Assembly (NCBI RefSeq): GCF_020026455.1
Contig: NZ_JAHHQJ010000017.1
Span: forward strand, 10,704-74,703
Source: Alistipes sp.
GTDB taxonomy: Bacteria > Bacteroidota > Bacteroidia > Bacteroidales > Rikenellaceae
DNA: 64,000 bases
Reading direction: 5' to 3'
Below are positions 27,816 through 35,827 of the stretch, in pieces. Position 1 is the stretch's first letter. The number at the start of each line of letters is the position of its first letter. The position numbers and the translations under genes were made by a program. The notes beneath the pieces were generated by a model. That model was not told the DNA's origin. It saw only the letters and a program-made list of their open reading frames with translations, and made no database searches.

Positions 27816-27851
27816 AAAAAGATGCTTCTCTCTGCGAGGAGCATCTTTTTT
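27815..27851. terminator. Bidirectional terminator (recF-DUF721 / OmpA)
   Basis: A 16-bp stem with one wobble pair (27815-27830 with 27836-27851), A6 at one end and T6 at the other, between convergent genes. Confidence 0.9.
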
Positions 27852-27874
27852 CTATCTGAAGGGAAGGTCGTTCG

Positions 27875-27883
27875 CCCCCCCCC
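27875..27883. repeat. C9 homopolymer
   Basis: Run of nine C just past the 3' end of the OmpA gene. Confidence 0.9.
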
Positions 27884-27899
27884 GATACGGAAGCCGGCC

Positions 27900-29096
27900 T
27901 TATTTGATGATCACGGCGCGGTTGGCCTCCTGGTTATTCTCGTAAACATTGGCTGCGTTACCCTTGCCTTCGTAAGTCAGCTGTCGTGGGTTCACACCGC
28001 ACTTTACGAGGAAGTCGTAAACGCTCTTGGCGCGGTTCTCCGCAACACGCTTGTTGCCGGCAGCCGTACCCGTCTGCTGGTCGGCATGGCCCTCGATCTT
28101 GTAGACCCGGTCTTTCGGACCGCTCTTGATCAGGTCGGCCATCAGCTCAAGGCGGGTCTTCTCCTTCGGCGTCAGCTTCGACATGCTGTAATCGTAGAAA
28201 ATGATCGAAGTGGGGCTGAGCGTGTTCACCTTCCGTGCGGCTTCGGCTTCTGCGGCAGCCTGGGCAGCAGCGGCGGCAGCAGCTTTGGCAGCTTCGGCCT
28301 CGGCCTCGGCAGCCTTCAGTTTGTCGGTCAGGTCCGCATTCTCCGAACGGGCGGCTTCAAGGGCGGAATTGCCTGCAGCCACGGCTTCCTGGAAAGCACG
28401 GATGTCATCGGCCGTATAGCCCGGGACACCACGCTCCCAGCCACGCTGGTTAAAGCGGTAGGTGACACCCACCGTAGCAGTAAATCCGAACAGGTACGAA
28501 CCGTCCAATGCCGCAGGACAAATATCCGACTCGGTGAGCAGGCCCTTGAGTTCGAGATTGAAATCGAAGGCCGGCGACAGGCGAAACTTGTTGAGCAGAC
28601 CCGCCGTGAAGGCGAAGTCCTGGCGTGCACCGGAGGCATTCTCGCGCTGGCTGCGGTCCGTAAAGTTCGAAGCCATGTAACCGAAACCGGCAAACGGAAC
28701 GGCATACCACACGCGGTCGTCACGGTAACCACCGATCCAGTTCGAGGCGTTAAGCATAAAATCCACATGTCCGAACATGTACGGCCACGTCATTTTGCCC
28801 ATTTGGGGGTGGAAGTTATTGAACCATCCGCCCTGCAGCTGGGCACGGATACCGGCAATCGGATGCACCCATTTGGTCAGCGACAAGTTGCCCTCGAAAC
28901 CAAAACGTTCGCCGCGGGGGCCAGAGTTATTACCGTTGGAAAAGGCCGTACCGGTTCCGAAACCGGCCGAAATCTCCCAATTATCCCAAAATCCGTTCGA
29001 AACAAACCCGGCAACGCTCGGTTTCTTCGGCGTTTCCTGGGCAAATACAGCAGAGGCGAATGCCACAAGCAAAAAAGCAAAGAAAGTTTTTTTCAT
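27900..29096 (-). CDS. OmpA-family outer membrane protein
   Basis: A 398-residue protein with a signal peptide (residues 1-19, cut after 'SAVFA'). Residues about 20-225 form an eight-stranded beta-barrel with alternating hydrophobic strands and many Trp/Tyr/Phe girdle residues. A long Ala/Glu coiled coil follows (about 245-285), then the C-terminal OmpA domain (about 290-398), which grips peptidoglycan; its motifs 'KIEGHADQQTGTAAGNKRVAENRA' (the first 20 residues carry the core) and 'GVNPRQLTYEGKG' are intact. It should be an abundant structural porin-like protein. It has a good promoter and a terminator of its own. Confidence 0.9.
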   Translation of the reverse strand: MKKTFFAFLLVAFASAVFAQETPKKPSVAGFVSNGFWDNWEISAGFGTGTAFSNGNNSGPRGERFGFEGNLSLTKWVHPIAGIRAQLQGGWFNNFHPQMGKMTWPYMFGHVDFMLNASNWIGGYRDDRVWYAVPFAGFGYMASNFTDRSQRENASGARQDFAFTAGLLNKFRLSPAFDFNLELKGLLTESDICPAALDGSYLFGFTATVGVTYRFNQRGWERGVPGYTADDIRAFQEAVAAGNSALEAARSENADLTDKLKAAEAEAEAAKAAAAAAAQAAAEAEAARKVNTLSPTSIIFYDYSMSKLTPKEKTRLELMADLIKSGPKDRVYKIEGHADQQTGTAAGNKRVAENRAKSVYDFLVKCGVNPRQLTYEGKGNAANVYENNQEANRAVIIK

Positions 29097-29131
29097 GTTA
29101 TTTAACTTTTAATACATCTCAATACTCGCCG

Positions 29132-29161
29132 TAAAAATACGCATTTTTTCACAGAAAACAA
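29132..29161 (-). promoter_or_regulatory. Promoter of the OmpA-family gene
   Basis: On the minus strand, TTG (29159-29161), a 19-bp spacer and TATTTTTA (29132-29139, one mismatch). The leader would be about 25-28 bases. Confidence 0.6.
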
Positions 29162-29264
29162 CCAATGCCGATCAAAAAACAGGCAAAAGACTCCTTCGGG
29201 GCTCAAAAAACCCCGAAAAAGTGAGGATTAAGGCTTTTTGGAGTGCAAATCAAACGGGAAACCG

Positions 29265-31817
29265 TCAACCGCACTTGGAATAGCCGCACGACATGCAGGT
29301 CAGGCAGCCGTTCTGATAAGCCATATTCTCCTGGCCACAACTCGGGCATTTGCCCTTGGATTTCGTGCCGTCGACAATATACTGCTTCAAGGCACGGCAT
29401 ACTCCGGTCTTCCACGTGTTGATCGACTCGCTGTCCAGATGCAGGGACTCGATCAGCGTCACCGTCTTCTCGATCGGCATACCGTGGCGCAGCACTCCCG
29501 AAATAAGTTTGGCGTAGTTCCAGAACTCCTCGTTGAACAGGCGCGAAATGCCGCCGATGGTATTCGTGTAACCGTAGCGGTCGGTATACTGGAAATCATA
29601 GCGTTTCGTACCGTCGGCCTCGCGGACCTTGATGATGAAGCCCTTCTTGATCTTCGGGGGAATGAACATGGCGTCCTCCTCGATCTTACCCGTGAAGACC
29701 TCATAGGGACGGCCCTCCTGCAGACCCACGAAGGCAATCCAGTCCTCCGTGCCGTTTTTGAACCGCACGATGTCGGCAGGGATCGACTTGGGGCGCTTCT
29801 GCACCTCGCCGGGATGTCCCCCGCCCTTCTTTCCGTTCCTGGAGTTCTTCTCCAGCAGCACGCCGTCGCGGCAACCGTCGCGGTAGACCGTGACGCCCTT
29901 GCAGCCACACTCCCAGGCCGTGCGGTAGACATCGGCAACAAGCGCCTCCGAGACGTTGTTCGGCAGATTCACCGTCACCGAAATCGAATGGTCCACCCAT
30001 TTCTGGATGGCGCCCTGCATCTTGACCTTGGCCACCCAGTCGATGTCGTTGGCCGTGGCTCCGTGGTAGGGCGACGCGGCGACCCATTCGTTCAGCTCGG
30101 CGTCGGAGATCGTCTCCAGTTTCGAGGTGTCGTAGCCGTTGGCCTCCAGCCACTTGACGAAATTATGATGGTAAACGTTATACTCCTGGAACTTTTCGCC
30201 CGTTTCGTCCTCGTAATCGACACGGGTGTCCACGTCCGAAGGATTGATCTTGCGGCGGCGCTTGTAGACAGTGCGGAACACCGGCTCGATGCCCGAAGTG
30301 GTCTGCGACATGAGCGATGTGGTGCCCGTGGGCGCGATGGTCAGCATGGCGATGTTGCGGCGTCCCACCTTCGTCATCTCTTCGTAGAGCGCCGGATCGA
30401 CCTCGCGGATACGGGCGATCATCGGGTTGTTCACCTCCTTCGCTGCGTCGTAAACCGGGAAGGCTCCGCGCTCGGCGGCCATCGTCACCGAAGCTCTGTA
30501 AGCCGACAGGGCGAGGTTCTTCTGCACCTCGACGGCGAAGTCGATCGCCTCCTGCGTGCCGTAGCGCAGCCCCAGCGCGGCGAGCATGTCGCCCTCGGCC
30601 GTGATACCCAGACCCGTCCGGCGGCCCTTGCGCGCCATTTCGCGGATCTTCTTCCAAAGCTCCAGTTCCACGCGGCGCACATCCAGATCTTCGGGGTCGG
30701 CGTCGATCTTCTCGATGATCAGCTCGACCTTCTCCAGTTCTAGATCGATGATGTCGTCCATCATGCGCATCGCCTTGCAGACGTGGTCGCGGAACTTGTC
30801 GAAATTGAATCTCGCATCGGCCTTGAACGGATTGTCCACATAGCTCAACAGGTTCAGGGCCAGCAGACGGCACGAATCGTAGGGACAGAGCGGGATCTCG
30901 CCGCAGGGATTGGTCGAAACCGTCACGAAGCCCTCGTCAGCATAGCAGTCGGGGATGCTTTCGCGGATGATCGTATCCCAGAACAGCACGCCCGGTTCGG
31001 CCGACTTCCACGCATTGTGGATGATCTTGTCCCAGAGTTTCCGTGCGTCGATATCCTGCTCGTATTTGGGATTGTCCGACTGGATCGGGAACTGCTGGTG
31101 GTATTTCTTACCCGCGAGGGCCGCACGCATGAAATCGTCGTCGATCTTGATCGAGACGTTGGCGCCCGTCACCTTGCCCGTGTCGACCTTGGCGTCGATG
31201 AACCGCTCGGCATCGGGGTGTTTGATCGACAGTGAGAGCATCAGCGCACCGCGACGCCCGTCCTGCGCCACCTCGCGCGTCGAGTTCGAGTAACGTTCCA
31301 TGAAGGGCACGATGCCCGTCGACGTGAGGGCCGAGTTGAGCACCGGGCTGCCCGTGGGGCGGATGTGCGAAAGATCGTGACCCACGCCGCCGCGGCGTTT
31401 CATCAGCTGGACCTGCTCCTCGTCCATGCGGAAAATGCCGCCGTAGGAGTCGGCGGGATGTCTGTGGCCGATGACGAAGCAGTTCGACAGCGACACCACC
31501 TGGAAATTGTTGCCGATGCCGGTCATCGGACCGCCCTGGGGAATGACGTAGCGGAAATGGTCGAGCAGCGCGAAGACCTCCTCCTTCGAGAGCGAATTGG
31601 GGTATTTTTGCTCGATGCGTTCGATTTCGGAAGCGATGCGCTCGTGCATCTCGCGCGGCGATTTCTCGTAGATGTTTCCGAAAGAGTCCTTGAGGGCATA
31701 TTTGCTGACCCACACCGTGGCGGCGAGGTCGTCCCCGTCGAAATACTTCTTCGACTCGGCAACCGCATCGTTGTAACCAACCTTCTGCGGCGTGTCGACT
31801 TTGGTGACTTTTGACAT
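29265..31817 (-). CDS. nrdJ: Adenosylcobalamin-dependent ribonucleotide reductase (class II)
   Basis: Reduces ribonucleotides to deoxyribonucleotides with a B12 cofactor and no oxygen requirement. The 850 residues show 'SLSNCFVIG' (a reducing cysteine, near 110), 'MKRRGGVGHDLSHIRP' (near 140), the active-site finger 'STNPCGEIPLCPYDSCRLLALN' (first 20 residues hold the key Cys and Glu), and the barrel 'TIAPTGTTSLMSQTTSGIEPV'. The C-terminus carries paired cysteines, 'CPSCG...CLTCMSCGYSKC', for reduction of the active site. No cobalamin riboswitch was recognised upstream, but a perfect DnaA box lies there. Confidence 0.95.
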   Translation of the reverse strand: MSKVTKVDTPQKVGYNDAVAESKKYFDGDDLAATVWVSKYALKDSFGNIYEKSPREMHERIASEIERIEQKYPNSLSKEEVFALLDHFRYVIPQGGPMTGIGNNFQVVSLSNCFVIGHRHPADSYGGIFRMDEEQVQLMKRRGGVGHDLSHIRPTGSPVLNSALTSTGIVPFMERYSNSTREVAQDGRRGALMLSLSIKHPDAERFIDAKVDTGKVTGANVSIKIDDDFMRAALAGKKYHQQFPIQSDNPKYEQDIDARKLWDKIIHNAWKSAEPGVLFWDTIIRESIPDCYADEGFVTVSTNPCGEIPLCPYDSCRLLALNLLSYVDNPFKADARFNFDKFRDHVCKAMRMMDDIIDLELEKVELIIEKIDADPEDLDVRRVELELWKKIREMARKGRRTGLGITAEGDMLAALGLRYGTQEAIDFAVEVQKNLALSAYRASVTMAAERGAFPVYDAAKEVNNPMIARIREVDPALYEEMTKVGRRNIAMLTIAPTGTTSLMSQTTSGIEPVFRTVYKRRRKINPSDVDTRVDYEDETGEKFQEYNVYHHNFVKWLEANGYDTSKLETISDAELNEWVAASPYHGATANDIDWVAKVKMQGAIQKWVDHSISVTVNLPNNVSEALVADVYRTAWECGCKGVTVYRDGCRDGVLLEKNSRNGKKGGGHPGEVQKRPKSIPADIVRFKNGTEDWIAFVGLQEGRPYEVFTGKIEEDAMFIPPKIKKGFIIKVREADGTKRYDFQYTDRYGYTNTIGGISRLFNEEFWNYAKLISGVLRHGMPIEKTVTLIESLHLDSESINTWKTGVCRALKQYIVDGTKSKGKCPSCGQENMAYQNGCLTCMSCGYSKCG

Positions 31818-31938
31818 AATTATTTTCAGTCTATTATTTCTATATTTTTTCAGATTTCAGGGTACGCCCCGGCGGGCAAAACCCGATTCTACAAAATTGC
31901 GGCTTTTCCAAAAAAAAAGCCAGCCGAAGGCGCCAAAC

Positions 31939-31947
31939 TTATCCACA
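31939..31947. promoter_or_regulatory. DnaA box upstream of nrdJ
   Basis: TTATCCACA matches the consensus DnaA box exactly, 122 bp upstream of the nrdJ start. A related word, TATCTACAA, follows at 31951-31959. There is only this pair, so it is a regulatory candidate rather than an origin. Confidence 0.5.
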
Positions 31948-32015
31948 AAATATCTACAAAAGCGCAAAAAGAGCGCCCCAGATATCCGGAGCGCACCTTC
32001 GGACCGAAGGCGGAA

Positions 32016-32390
32016 TTATTTCACCGCCACAGCATCGATTTCGACCAGCGCCCCCATCGGCAGCGCTGCGACCTCATAGCACATGCGCGCCGGCATCTCC
32101 GAAGTGAAGAACTCGGCATAGACGCTGTTCATGGCGGCAAAATCGCCGATCGACTGCAACAGAACCGTGGTTTTCACCACGTCGGAATAATCGTATCCGG
32201 CTTCGCGCAGGATATGGCCGAGGTTGGTGAGCGACCGCCGCGTCTGGGCCTCGATGTCTTCGTCCATTTTTCCGGACGCGGCGTCGATCGGGAGCTGTCC
32301 CGAAACATAGAGCGCACCGCCAGCCTCGACGGCCTGCGAATAGGGACCCACGGCCTTGGGCGCGTGGGGAGAAGCGATGATGGTTTTCAT
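32016..32390 (-). CDS. RidA-family enamine/imine deaminase
   Basis: Trimeric 124-residue protein that hydrolyses reactive enamines and imines formed by PLP enzymes such as threonine dehydratase. Family motifs are 'APKAVGPYSQAV' at the N-terminus, 'YVSGQLPID' (residues about 28-36), 'VVKTTVLL' and 'PARMCYEVAALP' (about 100-111), which includes the substrate-carboxylate arginine. The expected final 'IDAVAVK' is present. It is a single gene between nrdJ and a divergently transcribed lipoprotein. Confidence 0.92.
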   Translation of the reverse strand: MKTIIASPHAPKAVGPYSQAVEAGGALYVSGQLPIDAASGKMDEDIEAQTRRSLTNLGHILREAGYDYSDVVKTTVLLQSIGDFAAMNSVYAEFFTSEMPARMCYEVAALPMGALVEIDAVAVK

Positions 32391-32554
32391 AAATCGTTAT
32401 CTTGAAAATTATTTAAGTCTCCTGCTTCCGTCCGCCGTATCTGCGGGTTTCGGGCTGCGTTTACAGGCCTCTGACCCGCGAATCCCCGCCGAAAGCGGGG
32501 GCTTGCAGCGAAAATATAGGGTCCGGAAGATGTACAAAGGTATAATTAATTCCC

Positions 32555-32562
32555 TATATTTG
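32555..32562 (+). promoter_or_regulatory. -7 element of the META-domain lipoprotein gene
   Basis: TATATTTG 24 bp before the ATG at 32587. A matching -33 element is not evident. Confidence 0.5.
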
Positions 32563-32586
32563 CCACAGAATATAAATGGAAAAAAG

Positions 32587-33015
32587 ATGAAGATTTCACT
32601 AAAAATTGCGATAGTAGCTGTCGTTGCGGCCTTTATGGCCGGATGCTGCAACTGCCGCTCCTACCAGAAAAAGACCCGCCGTCCGCTGGCGGAAACCGAG
32701 TGGCAGCTGATCCAGCTCGGCGGCAAGACGATCAAGCCCCAGGAGGGCAAATTCACCGTCACACTGCTCGCAGAAGGCAACCGCGTGACGGGTACTGGAG
32801 CCTGCAACAACCTGACAGGAAGCTACAAGACCGACGGGAAGCGCACGCTAAAGATCGAATCCCTGGGCTCGACGAAGATGGCCTGTCCGGACGGGGAGAC
32901 GGAGGATGCGTTCATCCAAATGCTCGAATCGGTGACCCATTACGACATGGACGGCCCGATGTTGCTGCTGTTGAGCGACGGCAAACTGCGCGCCGTGTTC
33001 CAGGCAAAACCCTAA
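32587..33015 (+). CDS. META/HslJ-domain lipoprotein
   Basis: A 142-residue lipoprotein. The ATG at 32587 gives a signal peptide 'MKISLKIAIVAVVAAFMAGC' with a lipobox ending at Cys20; earlier in-frame starts lie in spacer. Residues about 33-142 form a META domain ('ETEWQLIQLGGKTI', 'TGACNNLTGSYK', 'STKMACPDGETEDAFIQML'), the same fold as HslJ, a heat-inducible protein linked to novobiocin resistance in E. coli. The biochemical function of the fold is unknown. It is a single gene with a strong terminator. Confidence 0.85.
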   Translation: MKISLKIAIVAVVAAFMAGCCNCRSYQKKTRRPLAETEWQLIQLGGKTIKPQEGKFTVTLLAEGNRVTGTGACNNLTGSYKTDGKRTLKIESLGSTKMACPDGETEDAFIQMLESVTHYDMDGPMLLLLSDGKLRAVFQAKP

Positions 33016-33018
33016 GGA

Positions 33019-33027
33019 GGGGGGGGG
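33019..33027. repeat. G9 homopolymer
   Basis: Run of nine G beginning four bases after the lipoprotein stop codon. Confidence 0.9.
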
Positions 33028-33039
33028 CAGCTACGCCCT

Positions 33040-33138
33040 GCCGGGAGCAAGGTTCGGGCAGGCGGACAGAAGAAACACCTCCGCCGGGAGCAGACCTCGG
33101 ACGGGCGGACAGAAGAAACACCTCCGCCGGGAGCAAGT
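33040..33138. repeat. 43-bp tandem repeat, 2.3 copies
   Basis: Units 33040-33082 and 33083-33125 are both 43 bp. They begin GCCGGGAGCA and end in the identical stretch 'GGCGGACAGAAGAAACACCT' plus CC. A partial third copy starts at 33126. The array ends just before the terminator. Confidence 0.95.
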
Positions 33139-33162
33139 TCTCCCGCGGATTGCGCCCGAACA

Positions 33163-33202
33163 AAAAAACAGGGACCGACTTTCCAGTCGGCCCCTGTTTT
33201 TT
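33163..33202. terminator. Bidirectional terminator (META lipoprotein / mdh)
   Basis: Stem AAAAAACAGGGaCCGACT with AGTCGGcCCCTGTTTTTT around a TTCC loop. It serves both convergent genes. Confidence 0.9.
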
Positions 33203-33212
33203 GACGCTGTTC

Positions 33213-34211
33213 CTATTTCAGGTGCGGATTCAGGTGCCCCCACTCGGCAACGGGAGGCAGGATGCCCATCGCGATCACCTCGTCGCGCAGTTTGCACAGG
33301 TGCTCGTAGCTCTCCGTGAGCTTCTTGTGCTCCGCGGCCGTGCCCTGCACGTTCTTATACGACACACCCTCCTTCGTGATCGTGGTCTCCATCGCCATCA
33401 GGATGTGTTTGAACTCGTCGTTGTGGACGAATACGCCGGCGGGATAAGTGAACGGCTTGCCGCCCATTGCCGCAGCAATCATCGAGATCGAGACGTAGGC
33501 CGGGCTCTGGAACGACGAACGGCCGCGCAGGTCGATGATGTGCTTGCCGCCCTGGATGACCCGCTGCTGCAGGTCGGCCCAGTCTCCCTCGGGCATCTCC
33601 TTGCCGATCAGCTCCGAAAGGGGACGTCCGGCGACGAGCGTCGTCGAGGCGAAGACCGCCATCTGCTCGCCGTGGCCGCCGTAGGTGCGGCTGTTGCGGA
33701 TCTCATCGGGCGAGATCTTGAAATACTTGGCCAGCTCCGAACGCAGGCGCGTGGAGTCCAGCGCCGCGAGGGTCGAGACCTGCGAAGGCCTCAACCCCGC
33801 ATAGATCAGCGTGATCAGACCCGTGATGTCGGCCGGATTGAAGACCACCACAACGTGTTTCACATCCGGGCAGAAGGTCTTGATATCCTTGCCGAACTGC
33901 TCGGCGATTTGGGCGTTGCCTTTCAGCAGGTCTTCGCGCGTCATGCCCGCCTTGCGGGCCGCGCCGCCCGACGAGACGACGTAGGCCGCATCGGTCAGCG
34001 CCTCGCGGATATCGGTCGTCCACGTGATATTCACCCCCTCGAAAGCGCAGTGGTAAAGCTCCTCGGCCACTCCTTCGAGCGCCGGGCCATAGGGATCGTA
34101 AAGGCAGATGTTCGGCGTCAGGCGCATCATCAGCGCCGTCTGGGCCATGTTCGAGCCGATCATGCCGGCCGCGCCCACGATGGTGAGTTTTTCGTTCGTT
34201 ACAAAATCCAT
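33213..34211 (-). CDS. mdh: Malate dehydrogenase
   Basis: NAD-dependent oxidoreductase interconverting malate and oxaloacetate; in gut Bacteroidales it feeds the reductive path to fumarate and succinate. The 332 residues show the Rossmann motif 'TIVGAAGMIGSNMAQ' (residues about 10-24), 'VVFNPADITGLI' and the catalytic 'RTYGGHGEQMAVF' (His near 180) of the lactate/malate family. It is of the divergent type common in Bacteroidetes. The fumarase gene 4 kb away shares the pathway. Confidence 0.92.
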   Translation of the reverse strand: MDFVTNEKLTIVGAAGMIGSNMAQTALMMRLTPNICLYDPYGPALEGVAEELYHCAFEGVNITWTTDIREALTDAAYVVSSGGAARKAGMTREDLLKGNAQIAEQFGKDIKTFCPDVKHVVVVFNPADITGLITLIYAGLRPSQVSTLAALDSTRLRSELAKYFKISPDEIRNSRTYGGHGEQMAVFASTTLVAGRPLSELIGKEMPEGDWADLQQRVIQGGKHIIDLRGRSSFQSPAYVSISMIAAAMGGKPFTYPAGVFVHNDEFKHILMAMETTITKEGVSYKNVQGTAAEHKKLTESYEHLCKLRDEVIAMGILPPVAEWGHLNPHLK

Positions 34212-34407
34212 AGTGTTGTTATTTTATTGAAACCTCAAATTCGTTCTCTCCTCCTTGCATCCGGCCGACGGTTGCCGGCGATTGCCGGCGGTTATTAGCG
34301 GCGGCCGTCAAGATCGCATCTTTCATTTTATCGGCACGGCGCGAAAGCCGGATCAAAAAGTCCCGAAACAGCCCGTCGATCCCAAAACGCGTACCCAAGC
34401 GGGCCGG

Positions 34408-35004
34408 CTACTCGATCTCCCGGCGGTTCATCAGCGCGTGGGTGATCGTCAATTCGTCGACATACTCCAGTTCGTCGCCAAAACCGATACCCCGCGCAAT
34501 CGACGTAACCTTCAGCCCCGGAAACTGCCGCAGGCGGTTCATCAGGTAGAAAAGCGTCGTCTCCCCCTCGACCGAAGTCGAGATGGCGAGGATCACCTCC
34601 TTCACCCCGCCGCGGGCAATCCGCTCACACAGCAGGTCGATCTTCAGATCCGAGGGCGAGATGCCCTGCATGGGCGAGATGACGCCGCCCAGCACGTGGT
34701 ACAGACCCCGGTACTGGCGCGTATTCTCGACCGACAGCACATCGGCCACCTGCTCCACGACGCAGATCGTCGCATGGTCCCGTTCCCGATCGGAGCAGAT
34801 CGGGCACACCTCCTCGTCGGAGAGGTTGTTGCACTGCGAGCAGTAGCGGATCTCGTTGCGGAACCGGTCGATGCTCTCCGTCATCTCGGCCACCGAATCC
34901 CGCTCCATGCGCAGGATGTGGATGGCCAGGCGCAACGCCGTGCGGCGCCCCACTCCCGGGAGCTTCGAAAGCTCGCCGACGACATCCCGTAAAAGCTTCG
35001 ACAT
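34408..35004 (-). CDS. recR: Recombination mediator RecR
   Basis: Works with RecF and RecO to load RecA at gaps. The 198 residues contain an N-terminal helix-hairpin-helix ('LSKLPGVGRRTALRLAIHIL'), a four-cysteine zinc finger ('CSQCNNLSDEEVCPIC', residues about 55-70) and the Toprim domain ('ICVVEQVADVLSVE'), ending with 'TYALMN'-like residues ('ITHALMNRREIE'). It starts directly at the end of batE with no gap, so it is co-transcribed and probably translationally coupled. Confidence 0.96.
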   Translation of the reverse strand: MSKLLRDVVGELSKLPGVGRRTALRLAIHILRMERDSVAEMTESIDRFRNEIRYCSQCNNLSDEEVCPICSDRERDHATICVVEQVADVLSVENTRQYRGLYHVLGGVISPMQGISPSDLKIDLLCERIARGGVKEVILAISTSVEGETTLFYLMNRLRQFPGLKVTSIARGIGFGDELEYVDELTITHALMNRREIE

Positions 35005-35823
35005 CTAAATCGTTTCGACGGTTTTACATTCAAGCCACCCCTTCTTGCCGTCGGCAATGGTGACCTCGCACCAGTTGTCGAGGCGGTTGGTGATCTCGAC
35101 GAGTGTACCCTCGTGCAGCACGAAGAGGTCGGTCGCCGACTTGTCGGGCGAACTCTTCACGGCCGTCGAGGACGTCATCACGACGGCCTGCGTGTCGTCG
35201 AGCATCTCGCGCCGCTCGCCCAAGGCGAACCAGCCGGTGAGCACGAATACCGCCGCAGCGACAAGGGTGCCGTAGAACCCCGCCTTGCGCAACGACAAAC
35301 GCTGTGCCAGCAGGTAGGCCAGGAACAGCGCCAGGGCGCAGACCAGCGCCGCAAGCGAGAAGATGCTCCACGCCGTACAGCTCATCAGGCGGCGCATGCC
35401 GCGCATCCATTCGGTGACGAAAAATTCGGGGATCTGCTCGATGTTGTCCTTCGTGCGGGCCTCGGCAACACTCAGATTATAGCGGATGTCGTCGTTGCCG
35501 GGGGCCAGCCGCAAGGCCCGGTGGTAGAAAAGTATCGCCTTGCCCAGCCGACCCTCCTTAAAACAGGCGTTGGCCAGGTTGTAGTAGAGTTTCATGGAAC
35601 TCAATCCGCGGGCGAGAATCTGCTCGTAGAACTCCGCGGCGGCGTGGAAGTCGCCATTGATATAGGCCGTGTTGGCGCGGTCCCACAACCGTTCGGGCGA
35701 TGCCTCGGCAACGGGTGCCTCAGCAGCCGCCCCGGCAGGCTGCGCCAGCGTGTCGGCCCCCTCCTGCGCATGCGCGCAGAAAACCCCGGACAGCAGGATC
35801 AGGATCAGGATCAATCGTTTCAT
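35005..35823 (-). CDS. batE: BatE (TPR and SH3-domain protein)
   Basis: Member of the Bacteroides aerotolerance (Bat) group, envelope proteins that improve oxygen tolerance. The 272 residues have a signal peptide (1-19), TPR repeats (about 45-130, 'ANTAYINGDFHAAAEFYEQIL' begins the first), two transmembrane helices (about 150-195) and a C-terminal SH3-like domain ('VEITNRLDNWCEVTIADGKKGWLE' in part). batD lies 4 bp upstream on the same strand. The usual partners batA, batB and batC are not in the window, so the operon is split here. Confidence 0.88.
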   Translation of the reverse strand: MKRLILILILLSGVFCAHAQEGADTLAQPAGAAAEAPVAEASPERLWDRANTAYINGDFHAAAEFYEQILARGLSSMKLYYNLANACFKEGRLGKAILFYHRALRLAPGNDDIRYNLSVAEARTKDNIEQIPEFFVTEWMRGMRRLMSCTAWSIFSLAALVCALALFLAYLLAQRLSLRKAGFYGTLVAAAVFVLTGWFALGERREMLDDTQAVVMTSSTAVKSSPDKSATDLFVLHEGTLVEITNRLDNWCEVTIADGKKGWLECKTVETI

Positions 35824-35827
35824 ATCA

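Noticed and set aside
29190..29220. Terminator hairpin after nrdJ
   Set aside because: CTTCGGGG/CCCCGAA forms a stem but the T-run after it on the minus strand is interrupted and short, so I did not call it.
31930..31960. Replication origin at the DnaA box
   Set aside because: There is a single consensus box and one variant, no cluster of boxes, and no dnaA or AT-rich unwinding element nearby.
31818..32015. Cobalamin riboswitch upstream of the B12-dependent nrdJ
   Set aside because: I could not find the conserved B12-box core or a long enough structured leader in the 198-bp spacer.
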